A DNA stretch of 64,000 bases from Kalaharituber pfeilii (lineage: Eukaryota; Ascomycota; Pezizomycetes; Pezizales; Pezizaceae). How positions within the stretch are numbered: position 1 is the first letter of the stretch; every line of letters starts with the position of its first letter. The position numbers and the translations under genes were made by a program. Shown here in pieces: positions 11,092 to 22,676 of this stretch. The notes under the pieces were generated by a model. That model made no database searches. It saw nothing but the letters and a program-made list of their open reading frames with translations, and was not told the DNA's origin. Location of the stretch: the NCBI GenBank assembly GCA_015179045.1, contig WHUZ01000005.1, forward strand, positions 744,001 to 808,000. Direction: 5' to 3'.

Positions 11092-14000
11092 TGTCACCAG
11101 GACTATATCTCCCAAAATCAACGCTCTAATTCAGTATGGGATTGTGTTGCTGTGTTGTTTTTGTCAAGGGGCTTATGGTTGCGTACGGAGGTGCCTACTT
11201 TATAACTTTGAACCTGGACGAATATGCTGTGATGTGTTACGAAGCTTGTGGACAAGGCGGTAGTGTGATCTCGCTGGTATGTACTCGATTATTGAATGTA
11301 GCTATTAGATGAACATATATTTAGCACCTCACAAGCACAACTTGTCAACAGGTTTAAATATACATCCCGAGGCACATCAAGGCACCATTTATACACGTCC
11401 CAGTGACTTTCTCAAGACAAGGCCCAACCCTATCTGTAACAATTGGCCATGGACGGATATGCCTAACTGCAATCTTCCTATCAATCTACGTGTGGCCTTC
11501 AACAGGCCATACAACCATTTATGGCATCCAAACCAGTGAGATGCCCGAAGGCCATGCAACCATGTTGAACTGTTCTCGTGCCCAGACTATTATTTTCGGC
11601 CTTCGTTAGCACTGGGTCTTTGCACCCCTTGGCAGCATCCAGTGCCCGTCTGGGTACGAGAACAATGTTGAACTAAGTTCCCTACAAATACACCATTGAA
11701 GCTTCTGCACCATCCCTTTCTGCATTTTGTTAACATTCATAATAGTGCTTTTTTGTGGCCTAATAGAGATGGATTGTGGTCATATAACCTCGTCCCCAGG
11801 GAGCTTGCAGCGGTGACAATATAGTTCAGGTTTGCATCATATATGCCTTCGAGAACAAAACACAGGTAGTCTCTGTTCTCGTGCCCAGGTAGTCTCTAGC
11901 AGAGTGCGTGACTGTACTAGTATATGTGATAGAGTCTGGGCAGAAGATACATAATATATGACCAACTCAGGGACGTAATCCACTTGAATGATACTCTTCG
12001 AGGTGTAGTGACGAGGACTCCGCGATATTGATCACCTAGTCTGGTGCGAGCTCAGCCAAAACTCTTTCAATCGATCATGGGAGATTGCTTTCAATCTGAT
12101 TTGGCCATCTGCGGCAGGCAGCAGGTTTTATTTGTTTTCCATATGTATGGCCCAAGTTGATACATATCGAGTGCAAACTATACATGGCTACCAAGTTTTC
12201 TTTCATCGCGAGGTGTATCGGTATGTCTATAGGAATAGTAAGGGTCATGAACAAGGGTTACATATTAGGGCCGTTACACTGTTAATTGTGCTCTGGGACC
12301 CCGAAACATGTAACTAACAAGGCGCACTAAATTCTTGCGCGATTGTCCAGGGACCAGACTAATTCTCTCCCTAGGGATTTCTCGGTAACAGTTGTAGATT
12401 GCTTTTGCTTAGCACTGATTTAGGTGTATGAGTTGCGCAAGCTGGCGAGCGCCCTGGCAGAGGACCCTCTCTTAACCCATCCATAAGTACTCTGGTAGGC
12501 CCAAGCCCTGGTCATATAAAGAGTTGATATATAGTCTCCGAGTCGATGATTTAATAAACAGGTTCGACTGCGGTTTTCCTTGCTCTTCGTGAAGAATCTG
12601 CTCAATTTCCCTCACCTGCACGTATACACCCCATCATAGCCCCTAGGGCGGTATATTTCCAAGAAAAAAACAAAAAAGGATTATGTATGCAGCTACAAAT
12701 TGAAATCAGCATCCTGAATGTATTTAAGCTGTACATAGTACAGAAATGCAGCGGTTAAACTCATTCGATCATTCGTCATTAAAATGAATGGACGCGTCCG
12801 CCGTGATACATACTTCTAGAGACGTTGAGCTAACCTACATGTTCATGTTAAGCCGCTGGTGTAACAAAGGAGGTTTGAAATTGCTGAAAGCAGCCTGGTT
12901 CTGCAGCGGGCGTCAGGTACTTATCATACTTGCAATGTGCTCATTCATACCGAGATGCAGCACTACACACTTCCTAACCACGTGGCTGCGGTGCCGTCTG
13001 GTTTGCTCGCAGATCGCAGCACTGTGTCACCTTCATCAAGAGTACAGTACGCTACTGGAATCCCGTGAATTATTGCACATCGCATAAACGATTACTCCTC
13101 CGAAGTGGCCAGCATCTCTCATTTAGCAGCAGAATAGTCCTCTACAAAGGCATGCAATGTTAACGTGGAAAAGAAGATCCGCTTCAAAGGCGTCCAGGAT
13201 GGATCGCTTCACTGATTAGCCAGTTGGTACAGAGCGGTGACACTGTGCATGCACAAGGATGCAATGTGCAATACCTAAGTCAAGGGAGGCCGGAGTGCAG
13301 CGGCCTCCGAGTCACTCTGAAGAAAGAAAGAAAGAAAGATGTAAGTGCGGCGCTCGCTATCCGTGCGTGGCCATGACCGTTTGGCCGTCCAGGATACTCA
13401 GCACTGACATGACTACTGAGTAGCATCGGCGTACAAAGACAGTCTCGAAGTGTACGGATGTTCTCGTGTCCAGACTCTAGCCTGAGGTATAAGGCAAGAC
13501 TGCGAGGAGCGAGGAGGAACAAAGAACGGCCGGATTTGAGAAAGCGAGGCCAGCATGGGACTTGTCATTCTGATTGAATTTGGCCTTGCAATTCGATTTG
13601 TTTCTCGATGGTCCGCAATTGGACGAATCTGCTTATGATGTTTTTCCCCTCTACTTCGTTCTAGATCTCGGCCCTCCAGGTCTGAACTGCTCTTGTCGGG
13701 CCTTTTTGCTTCGCTGCGCTCACTGTTACCGTCCATCCGTCTTGACTCTAGTTAATCTGCTAGATAAGCGTTCTTGGGCTTTTATCGGCGCACAGAAAAC
13801 AACAGAACAAAGGCCATGTAATGCAACTTTTCAGTTGCAGTGTTCTTTCATATGGGCCCTTTGTATTGGTATTCAGGGTCACGCACATAGAGCATGAGCC
13901 ACCCACAGGGACACAGCCAGACTGCAATGAGACGAAACTCCAATCTAGATGGCGCACGCAGCAGGCCTGATCAATCTTGACACTGTTCGAGACTGATCTT

Positions 14001-14712
14001 GACAGTGACAAACGAAACACCCGCTTAAACCTTCCGGACTAGACAGCATCAAATTTGCAACTGCTTAGTCTGGCTTGGGTATCATAACTACTTGATTATA
14101 AACTTTCGCATTCAATATGGGCAACTTTCAATTAATATTAACGGGTCCTTTGGCGCGGGACTCAGCTCGACCAGGGTTTGGTGATAGCTCAGAACCTATC
14201 TTCGCTAATATGACTAGGTCCCCGTTGCCAGTGTCTCCTAATCACTTCAGATGCTCATCGAATCCACACAAACGCATAAACAGCAGAGACAAGGATGGCG
14301 ATTCCTCTATGTGGTTTAGAATGTGGAGTGCCACGAGGGAATTATTGAAAAAGTGATCAAATCGGACGATTGCTTGGTTAATTCTTACTGCATGCCCTGC
14401 GCTGAATTGAGCGAGTTTCTTTCCTTCCTAGGTAGAAAGTCCACACTTGGCAAACCCAAATTATGCATGCTACAATCCAGGCTCCCCAGCATGTTGCATT
14501 ATTGGATTGAAGAAAGAAAAGAGGCGGTATTATAAACATGCAATTGCCATACCTGATTGTCGCCAGGCTCCACATTGAACTCCCATTTCAGTATCAAAGA
14601 TTAACTGTCAACTCTTAAGCAGGATTTCCTCCTAACAATATTTTCCAGCGTCGGTTGGTGTTATAAATGGTTCCAGGGTTTACAGAGCTTTGAAGAAAGC
14701 GTTTGAAACAAA
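11092..14712. other. Gene-poor region, no supported gene
   Basis: About 3.6 kb of mixed composition. Open frames up to 107 codons (for example 12788-13087, 13574-13897) show no motif and overlap on both strands. A degraded retroposon tail is at about 12631-12676. AG/GAAA simple repeats occur at 13319-13338. Confidence 0.5.
12631..12676 (+). mobile_element. Degraded LINE 3' tail, hairpin family 2
   Basis: CATCATAGCCCCTAGGGCGG followed by an interrupted A-run matches the inner part of the family 2 hairpin (GCCC..GGGC) seen intact elsewhere in the window. The outer stem is lost. No target duplication was found. Confidence 0.45.
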
Positions 14713-17053
14713 ATGTCCCGCCTCTTGCTAGACAAACGGCAACATGGCCATGGAATTCCAACGCATGAAACGCCGACAGGCTATTGGAAGCCCGGAAAAC
14801 CGGCACCATATGGAAATCTCGACATCCCACAATGTGAAGGAGAGGAAAACTGCGACTACTGGGAGAACTACTATACACAACACAACCGCCATATATTGCT
14901 CATGTAAGTTGAAGTGAAATCTCGACAAGCGATGCCTTTTCTCTCATAGCTGGGTTTTAGCGATTTTTTTGAGAAATATTTAGTTTGAAAGTCACATTGA
15001 CTTGTGTCAGGTTTATAACTTGGGGACTTATAGCGTTCATGCTATTCGTGGCCGCCACCATCAACACCATCCGACGGAGAGCATACAAAGCGCGCCTACA
15101 GAAGACAGTGGGCGAAGGAGCGCTGAAGCCTGCAGAGAGTTCAACTCGGGGCAAGCCTCTTTTTGGATCATTGGCAACCATTTGTAGACACTATCTCCTT
15201 CCTCAATCCGTTTTTGGCCTCTTACCCTCGGTAACAAGGCTCCAAGCCTTACTTTTTATCCTGCTACTCGTGTACGCGATCCTTTTCAGCTTCGTGGGAA
15301 TTGCCTACAAAGAATGGGTGAATCCCACAAACCCACCTGGGAGGCGAGTTGGCGTGCTCGAGTTTGCAGGGGACAGAACTGGTAGGTACTTATATGAACG
15401 GATGCCAACCTAGGGTTATTGCTGATAAACCTCCTTTTCAAAGGTTGTCTGGCCTTTGCTTTTATCCCACTCGTCTTTGTACTTGGATCTCGTGACAATG
15501 TCTTTTCACTTCTTACTGGCATCTCATACCAACACTTCAATTTCCTTCATCGATGGGTCGGCCGCTGGATATTCATCTTCACTGTCATCCATACAGTATT
15601 TTGGACCATCGAACTTGGGGTTATGTACCAGCCACAGCCAGAGAGGTACCAAAATACCTGGAAGAAGCGTTACTGGAAATATGGTGTGGGCGCAACATCC
15701 TTTGCAACTTATTTGTTCCTCCACAGCTTGAGGAGCGTTCGCCGCTTGACAGGATATGAGTTCTTCCGCAAGACTCACGAGCTAATTGCTGTTCTATTCT
15801 TGGGAGCATGTTGGGGACATTGGCCACAGATGAGAGAATGTATGTGCCTCTTCCAACTCTTTAACGTTTGCAGAGCAGTGTTAACTTTAGATGTGCATTT
15901 TATAGGGATGATTGCTGGCATCGCCATCGTGTTCTTTGACAGGATCATCCGATACCTACGCATTTTCTTCATTCACATGAACTGGACCTCGTCTGAGAAA
16001 GGTTCCTTTGGACTTCATGCATTTGAAGGCACGATCGTCCGTCACCACGACCCAGAAGACAATGTTGACGTCCTCATCCTACGGCTCTCCAAAGCAACTG
16101 TTAAGTACGAAGTTGGCCAGCACTTTTTCCTTACTTTCCCCACTCTCTCCCTGTTCGAATCGCACCCTTTCACCCCATCAAACTACGCCTCCAAAAAGAG
16201 TGACAACGGCTTGCACGAGCAAATCTACGTCATTCGAGTTTTGTCTGGCCAGACGCACCGCCTGGCCAAGGTCTGCAGAGAGCCTAAAGTCGAGTACACA
16301 ATTCCGACTGTGTGTGCTGGACCTTATGGCGCAACTGATGTACTTGACAATGGCGCAGAGAACATTCAGCTTGTTGCCGGCGGGACGGGCGTCAGCTTTA
16401 CTCTACCCTTCGCCATGAAGCTCGTCGCGGATGCAAAGAATAAGACGGCAGTGAGGGCTGCTGCAAAAAGGATTGACTTTGTGTGGATAGTGAGGAGGGA
16501 TGCAAACGTAGATTGGATAAGGGAGTACTTAATTAGCCTACAGAAGGAGGCGAAGAGCAGTGGTCTTGAGCTGTTCGTGAGGATCTTTGTCACTCGCGGG
16601 AATATCTCGCACAGCAAGAAAGGAATCGATTCATCCAATAGTGGTAGTCTTACTTCACCAATTCCGAGCTCATCGAGTTCGATTGGAGAGAAAGACTTCA
16701 TCACCAAGGTATATCCAGGAGACATGACGGCAGCTGGCGCAGCGGGCAAGGAACTGTCAGTAACCACGAAGCCTGAAGTAGTCTCGAATGAGAAGGCAAA
16801 TGCAAGCGTAGCGCTGGCCTACAACGCAGAAAGCTGGGCTCAAACGGAGTGTCGTCCGCAGATCGCCTACATCGTGCGCTGGTTCTGGGAGGAGAAGTGT
16901 GCGTCTGGTCGGGTGCAGGTGCTTGGGTCTGGGCCTGCGGGGATGGGGAGCGACCTCAGGAACGCGGTGGCGGCGTGTAATGTTCCTGAGATGGTGCGGC
17001 GGGGTGAGGAGAGGGGAGCGGTTGGATGCTGGTGGGACGCGAGGGAGTATTGA
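14713..17053 (+). CDS. Ferric/cupric reductase transmembrane component (FRE family), 4 exons
   Basis: Exons 14713-14903, 14984-15381, 15444-15839 and 15906-17053 give 710 residues. It is a plasma-membrane flavocytochrome that would move electrons from NADPH via FAD and two hemes to extracellular Fe(III) or Cu(II). After an N-terminal soluble stretch and a membrane segment (WGLIAFMLFVAATI), the ferric-reductase domain holds two His pairs spaced H-x13-H: HRWVGRWIFIFTVIH near residue 231 and HELIAVLFLGACWGH near 310. The FAD motif HPFTPSN lies near residue 405, followed by the NADPH motifs GPYGATD and VAGGTGVSF and the C-terminal GSGPAGM. Introns are 80, 62 and 66 nt; the last is a multiple of three and open, but splicing restores the Trp-Met-Ile-Ala-Gly membrane start. 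The final 15 residues lack the usual Phe-x-Trp end seen in the second reductase. A polar Ser-rich insert lies before the last NADPH motif. Confidence 0.93.
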
Positions 17054-17252
17054 GGTGGGATTTGTTGTTGGGTTTCATTTTTGGTTTCTTTGGGTTGTAA
17101 CTAACTACGATTTGCTCAAGCTCATATACTGGTCGATATATCATTCGCTAGTACTAGTATGTGTATTTTGCAGCAGATAGTTATGAATTGCGATATGGTA
17201 GTATCCTTAGTGGTGACTGGCATTTGAAAACAGTGCAAACTGGCGGCCACTT

Positions 17253-17310
17253 TTTTTTTTTTTTTTTTTAAATCACGTGACCCCGCTTGTAGCTGTTCGC
17301 CATGGCAGGG
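17253..17310 (-). mobile_element. Ultra-short retroposon (LINE 3' end), hairpin family 1
   Basis: On the minus strand, CCCTGCCATGGCGAACAGC, a short spacer, GCGGGGTCACGTGA and then the A-tail (read as T at 17251-17269). The insertion is flanked by a perfect duplication CTGGCGGCCACT at 17240-17251 and 17311-17322. The body is only about 40 nt. Confidence 0.85.
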
Positions 17311-17322
17311 CTGGCGGCCACT

Positions 17323-17863
17323 TAGAGTGCACGTGAAGTAGCAAGACATACAATAGGGGAGCGTGGATGTCACAGGTGCCCTTCATTATTTCCATCTCCA
17401 AACCCTAATGGCAAGAAAGACGCTCATGTCCACGGGCCTACTAGTTGGATCCACACAAGCAAGACTACAATGACATGGGTACGGAATGCAGTTTGGCTTA
17501 CATCTGAATTAGGAAGCAAATCAAGCTGCGTGACATTTAGTCTGGTTGCCAGATTAAGTACTCAAGCCGACCGGTGAGTAAGACTACTTGCTCCTTAACA
17601 TTCAGATACCGTGGCATGGCATCAAGAGTCCAAACATGAACCTCTCGGAAGCAGATTCCACTGTACTGTAAATATTTCTAACCAGATTAGCTTATATCTA
17701 CTAATCGCGGGTGCTTGGAGGTGCTACTAACCCAAATTGTCTAGACATGCGCCATACAATTGATATGAAATAGTAAGGTGTACTATGAACATATCAGCTA
17801 TGGTATGCAATGCCTCAAAGCAACATACATACTTTACTTGCTTATATATCAAGGCATTTTTAG
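17323..17863. other. Intergenic, no gene seen
   Basis: Non-coding spacer. It contains one copy of the over-represented 9-mer AGTCTGGTT at 17539, preceded by TT. Confidence 0.5.
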
Positions 17864-17873
17864 TCTCTTTCGA

Positions 17874-17908
<35 letters not shown>

Positions 17909-18078
17909 TCACGTGACCCCGCGCACAGCTGCTCGCCATGGCAGGGCCCCTGGGTCTAAACCCTCAAAGCCCGGAGGCAGGCTTATCTAATCCTTCCGCC
18001 GCCATCTCTACAAACGAGAACGTCAACCCCTCCCCGCCCCACCTCCACGAGGCACTAAAAATAGCTCTCTTTCGATAC
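17864..18078 (-). mobile_element. 5'-truncated LINE insertion, hairpin family 1, with 13-bp target duplication
   Basis: TCTCTTTCGATAC at 17864-17876 is repeated at 18066-18078. Between them, read on the minus strand, are about 158 nt followed by a 31-nt A-tail (T-run 17877-17907). The 3' end is CCCTGCCATGGCGAGCAGC..GCGGGGTCACGTGAC. Upstream of it one frame stays open for about 36 codons (ASWRWGGEGLTFSFVEMAAE and on to a stop), consistent with the end of a retrotransposon ORF. It is the longest family 1 copy here. Confidence 0.8.
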
Positions 18079-18751
18079 GCGTATAACGATGGAGAGTCAA
18101 GTCCACACATTACTATATGGTCAATCCTCTAATCTCGTAGACTCATGGTGAAGAGAGTACTGGCAGCTATTGCTTAGTCCAGACTCTGATGGCCTCACTG
18201 GCTTTCTTGGAATGTTTAGCAGCTTTTGTCTCCTATGGGCCACATCATCTGTGTTGGTCAATATACTGTACTTCTCTGTAGGTCTCGTGTCCAGCACGTT
18301 TATGACAGGTGGTGCTTTAATCCACCGTAAATGCCAAAATGAAGCCAGAGGCAGTCTCGAGGCCACTAGAGGTTGTGGGACCAAAGGTTTATATAACTGA
18401 ACCCTTTGCAACTCTACCCTCGATTGAGACTGGTGGCCTAGTATCGTAATCCGGTACTCGTGGCTCGCTGACATAAAAATGCGAAAGGACGAGTAGGTAT
18501 GCAACTACACTGATTTAAAAAGGCTTTCGATACCAATAAGCACATATACATAAGCACTCGTACCGGTACATATAGGTGCCGAAGTACTCGTATATCTGAT
18601 TCGCGATGTAAACTTACGACCCGACTAATACCGGTAGCAGTCTTACAACAAATGTAGAAGATCACTTGTCTCGAAAGAACCAACCAGACTATAATATATA
18701 GGTAGTACATATATGCCCATAGGCTATGGTAACCAGACTAATTATAGGGCT
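18079..18751. other. Intergenic, no gene seen
   Basis: Two copies of AACCAGACTA lie at 18682 and 18731 (see the AGTCTGGTT finding). No supported coding frame. Confidence 0.5.
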
Positions 18752-18827
18752 ATGCCTCATCATAGCTCAGCAGGGCTGCATGGGAGTATACGAACTAAGT
18801 AATGAAAAAAAAAAAAAAAAAAAAAAA
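18752..18827 (+). mobile_element. Degraded LINE 3' tail, hairpin family 2
   Basis: CTCATCATAGCTC, AGCA, GGGC and ATGGGAG preserve the family 2 layout (outer CTCAT/ATG.GAG, inner GCTC/GGGC) and are followed after 20 nt by a 23-nt A-tract (18805-18827). No clear target duplication was found. Confidence 0.55.
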
Positions 18828-18883
18828 TGAAAAGAGAGCAGAATCAATCAATAGCGAACTAGCTGCCCGGATCCTAAGCGTAT

Positions 18884-19732
18884 TCAAGAACGTGACTCAA
18901 GTGCTTCGAGAAGTATACTGGCTACGTTCTCATGACCGTTACGTGTGGCTGTTAGAAATGGTTTTTCGCCGTCCTCTGCGGCCGTAAAGATATCCATAAC
19001 GTCACACCTCAGCAACAGTTTCGCAACGGCCTCATGGCCATTTCTGGCTGCGTAGTGAATCGGCGTGCGATTATAGCTGTCCGATGATTGGGATAGCAAT
19101 GTGCCTTGAGTTACTTGAGTAATATTTCCACTACTTTTTCATGACCCTTTTCGGCGGCTTCTTGAGAGTGGACCCCGACCGTTGTGTTCAAGTAGGTGAA
19201 GATTGCAGCCCCTTGACAATAGAAGCTCCACAATTGCGTGGTAGCCGTTTGCTGCCACGCAGCTTAGAGGTGTACGACCGTCAACACCTTCATAATTAAC
19301 GTCTACCTGAGCACCTTGTGCTAGCAGCAACCTAATCACGTCCTGGCGGCAATATATTGCCGCCAACAAAAGTGAGGAATATCCTAAAGATTTACAGTCT
19401 AGGTCTTTGTTGTCTCTGGACACTAAATCTCTGACAATGCCCGCTCAGGAGAAAGGAAATACTCGAGGGGGAAGGGAAGAAGACAAGCTCGGTGGTTGTT
19501 TTTCTAGGGAAGGAGATGGAGGTCGGGAAGGTTAGGCTTAGTGGGCGATGGCTGCAATCTGTCCGGTATGAGCCAGAGAGGGGACGGAAGTAGGGGATTA
19601 TACCGGGCGCTACCCGCATCATGGAGGAGTCCGCGGGCAACACATGTATTTAGGGAGATAGGTCGTTGGTTCTTCTTTTCTTTTATTTAATAAAACCCTC
19701 GCCATAGCCCTTTGGGCGGCCTGCGAGTATTG

Positions 19733-19768
<36 letters not shown>

Positions 19769-19925
19769 CCCGCTTACCCTACCATTGTTGCCAAGATAGT
19801 TGTGTATGGCCAGCATTATCCTATAGATTGAGGTCCATATTTTGAATGGTCAATATAACATCAGCAATCCGTTGCATATTACGCCTTGCGGACCATGAGA
19901 ATGGAACTGTTTCTGTGTGGGGAGC
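18884..19925 (-). pseudogene. Ankyrin-repeat gene, decayed and split by a retroposon
   Basis: Minus-strand pieces read as successive ankyrin repeats: PFSWSARRNMQRIADVIL (about 19905), DNAGHTQLSW (19800), IVRDLVSRDNKDLD with GYSSLLLAAIYCRQDVIRLL (19440-19310), GRTPLSCVAANGYHAIVELL (about 19270), EAAEKGHEKVVEILLK (about 19150), NRTPIHYAARNGHEAVAKLL (about 19050), KPFLTATRNGHENVASILL, then stop at 18884. Going downstream one must change frame at about 19160, about 19115 and at the insertion point, and stop codons fall inside repeats (NL*DNAG). A truncated LINE (19446-19764) sits inside with a 10-bp duplication. In fungi such genes are often NACHT/ankyrin NLR-like or effector-like; no N-terminal domain is visible, so the original role is unknown. 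Confidence 0.8.
19446..19764 (+). mobile_element. Chimeric truncated LINE: ORF1-like piece joined to family 2 3' hairpin and poly-A
   Basis: Target duplication AATGCCCGCT at 19436-19445 and 19765-19774. The 5' part keeps one frame open for 48 codons (19447-19593), including SSVVVFLGKEMEVG and GRWLQSVRYEPERGR, like the gag/ORF1 RNA-binding region of fungal LINEs. It is followed within about 100 nt by the 3' hairpin CTCGC..GCCC/GGGC..GCGAG at 19699-19727 and a poly-A run. The reverse-transcriptase ORF is missing, so this is an internally deleted element rather than a plain 5' truncation. Confidence 0.75.
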
Positions 19926-21129
19926 GGAAATCATTATGAGGTTTTTATTTTCCTCGATATTCAAATGTTCATGTAATAGAATCTTACCAACTTCCTCCTC
20001 CTCGTCTTCGTGGGGTGCATAATCCTATGGGATGTTACCAAACTTGTCCATTATGTCTATTTTGACGTCCTTCCGTGACTGCGAGAATTGAGTGACGATA
20101 TCTCTATGCTGTGTTCTACCGGGATATTGCGCATAACCTGGATATTACGCAACCCCGGATAAGTGCAAATAAGACTATTACAAAATACTGAGTGGTTCAA
20201 TTTTGTCAGAAATTTAGGTACATTTCAATGAGAGTAGTTTTGGCACCTCAGTTTGCATCCATCGGAGGATGACATAGTGTAGTATACTGAGATATACCTA
20301 ATTAGGCAATAGGAAACCTCTGCTTATAAATCAGACACAGACCAGCTAGAGTGCTGATGTGGTCAACTACGCATCACCATATGCCCATGATCATATATAC
20401 CAACTTTGGTGCTGATATGAGCATTGTAGCAGAAGTGCTGACTGAAAGTATTCAGAAATAGCAGTAGTTCAGTAGTAATGGAAGCAAGCAGATCAATAGG
20501 AGATACAATAGGCCTCAAATATAAGCGAAGAGATAAGTGAAGAGGTTCTCACAGCTAAAGCATATGGTGAACATTTATTTTCAGGAATTATAAAATCCTA
20601 TATACTGCTATGTGTAAGTACTAGAAGTATAAAAGACATAGTGTTTATCTAGATGAATAGACACGTGTCCTTCATTCTCCAACCTGCCTGCACTCATCCT
20701 CACGAATGAAAACATGGGGGGTAAAGGAATAAATTCCTATCACGGTAGCATACCAAGTCCAATATTAGTCGACCCACCGATGTCAGCCAGTCTAGAGAGG
20801 GCCTAGACCACTTATATAAGTAGTTTACTTCAGACAGAAGCTGCACGCGGGCAGTGCAGTAGTCTGGCTTGCCACGCGGGATCGGCTGACGGCACATGTT
20901 TGGAGGCAATCGTAAGTCCACTAGCTATCGGGGAGTTCTGATGCATGATGATTGACAATACAGAATGGTACTCCGTGAACAAGCCCCAATTTATGCCTAC
21001 AATCATGGAATTTGAGACTGACTGAAATGAGCACCTTCGAGAAATGCCGGACAGGGAAAGACAGGATGTTGGATACCATGTTAGAAGTGAAAAATGAGCA
21101 TTATATAAAAGCTCTGTTGGGTCACACCA
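19926..21129. other. Gene-poor spacer
   Basis: No intact gene seen. A short stretch near 20772 (GATGTCAGCCAGTCTAGAGA) recurs at 31077 with two changes, pointing to a dispersed repeat. Confidence 0.4.
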
Positions 21130-21206
21130 GTCTCGAACCAGACCACAGAACAACCGCGTAGTGTGGAGTAGCTTAGTCAGCCACTAGCGGTAGTCTGGTT
21201 CGAGAC
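21130..21206. repeat. Tiny foldback element (AGTCTGGTT family)
   Basis: GTCTCGAACCAGAC at 21130-21143 is an exact 14-bp inverted copy of GTCTGGTTCGAGAC at 21193-21206. The loop contains GCTTAGTCAGC. A second element with the same arms and loop motif is at 43041-43107. Confidence 0.65.
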
Positions 21207-21492
21207 CTTGGTGTCTTCTTTAGGTGAGAGGTTTATTGCTTTATTAGATTGCAAAGCTTGCGCTAACAATTTTAAGTTACGATGCTCATGTGACATAGTC
21301 AGCGTTTATGAGACTACATGTGACATGAGTTCAGGTCACTTGGGACGAGATATCACGTGAATTTAGCGGTTTTGCAACATTAGAATTCGTGACCAGTGCA
21401 GGATTATTGTGCCAAGCGGACTAATCAGTTACTCTTGTAGGGACATCAAGTACTCGAGTACATAAGGTTTAGCTCATATTCAGCCCCTACGC

Positions 21493-22676
21493 TCAAGCGT
21501 CCAAGGTAGCATCACCTTTTTCGGCAAACACGCCACCGTAGATGACACCCTCGTGAAGATTTTCCTGCTGATAACCGTTCTGAGAAGGATTGGTGGAGCT
21601 TGTTGGGAGCTTGAGGACACCTATGTGGGCTATGTGCATGTCAATAGGTATGCTATGCTCAAATTATGACCTGAAGCGAAGTATTGTAGTACCTTGTCCC
21701 TTTCCGGTGGCGTCATTGTCAATCATGTTCACAACCTTCTTCAGTGGCTCATTGCCAGAGGAGTAGTAGGCCCAGAGTTTACTATACAGGATAATTAGTT
21801 TCATTCACCAACCAAGCATATCTCTTTGGGATAGTATTCTAGTAATTGAAGACCAACTCACTTGTTAACCCAGTCTGTCGTTATAGCAAAGTTGTGCCAG
21901 GTTTTAATCTCCCATGGAACCCTAAAGAGAACATCTGCCGTCTTTCCATTTGCAGTCGAGCCCTCCAACCTCAAGTATTTGGTCAATGGTGATGTGGAAG
22001 GATTGGCTCCAAATGGAGTTCCGGCTTTGAGAGTCCAGACGTGGCTGCTGAAGTCGTTTGTCTCAATGAAGACGAGCTCGTACTGGTGGGAGATGTTGAG
22101 AGAGCGATTAGCATCTGGGCGGAGAGATACGTGGAATGTGGTTATCCCCTGGACGGTAGGGTCGGTGCCATTGTTGGAAATAGGTAGGAGCTCAGAGCGG
22201 CGGAATCCATTTTGGGGATTCCCTCCTGGTGCGAAAATAGACTTGTCACTATGATCAATTGTCAGTTACCCAAACTTCTGCAAAATCAACTTCAACCACT
22301 AGGGCGAACAAACTTGATGGTGACTTCAACAGCTTTATAAGTTTGGTTGCGGTCAAACTATTTACCCCTAATGTTAGAAATTGTCGCTATATCGCCTAAC
22401 ACGGACTGAAATATGTACCAATGATGGTATTACCCCGGGGAACTTCAGAACTTCTGACCACTTCTGACCAGCACCGAGAACATACACCGCATTATACCTG
22501 CTCGTGGCATACGAGTCAAATGCCGTAAGCTCCATATCCCATGGAATTCTTCCATCCCACAAGATTTCTAGCTCCTTCACCTGTTCCTTAGGCGGAGGTC
22601 TTGCTAGGACCGCCGAGACGGCCACTGCGGCGAAGGAAGCAAGCTGTAATTTTGGGAAATACATCGCGTAATACAT
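21493..22676 (-). CDS. Secreted glycoside hydrolase family 131-like beta-glucanase, 5 exons
   Basis: Minus-strand exons 22676-22419, 22357-22314, 22248-21862, 21781-21693 and 21629-21493 give 304 residues (300 if the second ATG at 22664 is used). MYFPKLQLASFAAVAVSAVLA is a signal peptide. The mature protein carries the GH131 pattern: ELEILWDGRIPWDM, EVTI, GFRRSELLPI, a beta-rich middle with ANRSLNISHQYELVFIE, then VPWEIKTWHNFAITTDW, LWAYYSSGNEPLKKVV and HIGVLKLP. GH131 enzymes act on beta-1,3/1,4/1,6-glucans and are found in fungi and oomycetes; a role in plant or fungal cell-wall glucan breakdown is inferred. Intron 2 needs a weak GTTTGT donor to keep phase, the other borders are ordinary with CTAAC/CTGAC/ATTGAC branch sites. 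The family call rests on motif spacing recalled from the family, not on an alignment. Confidence 0.78.

Noticed and set aside
21862..22254. 130-codon plus frame
   Set aside because: It is the antisense of exon 3 of the GH131-like gene.
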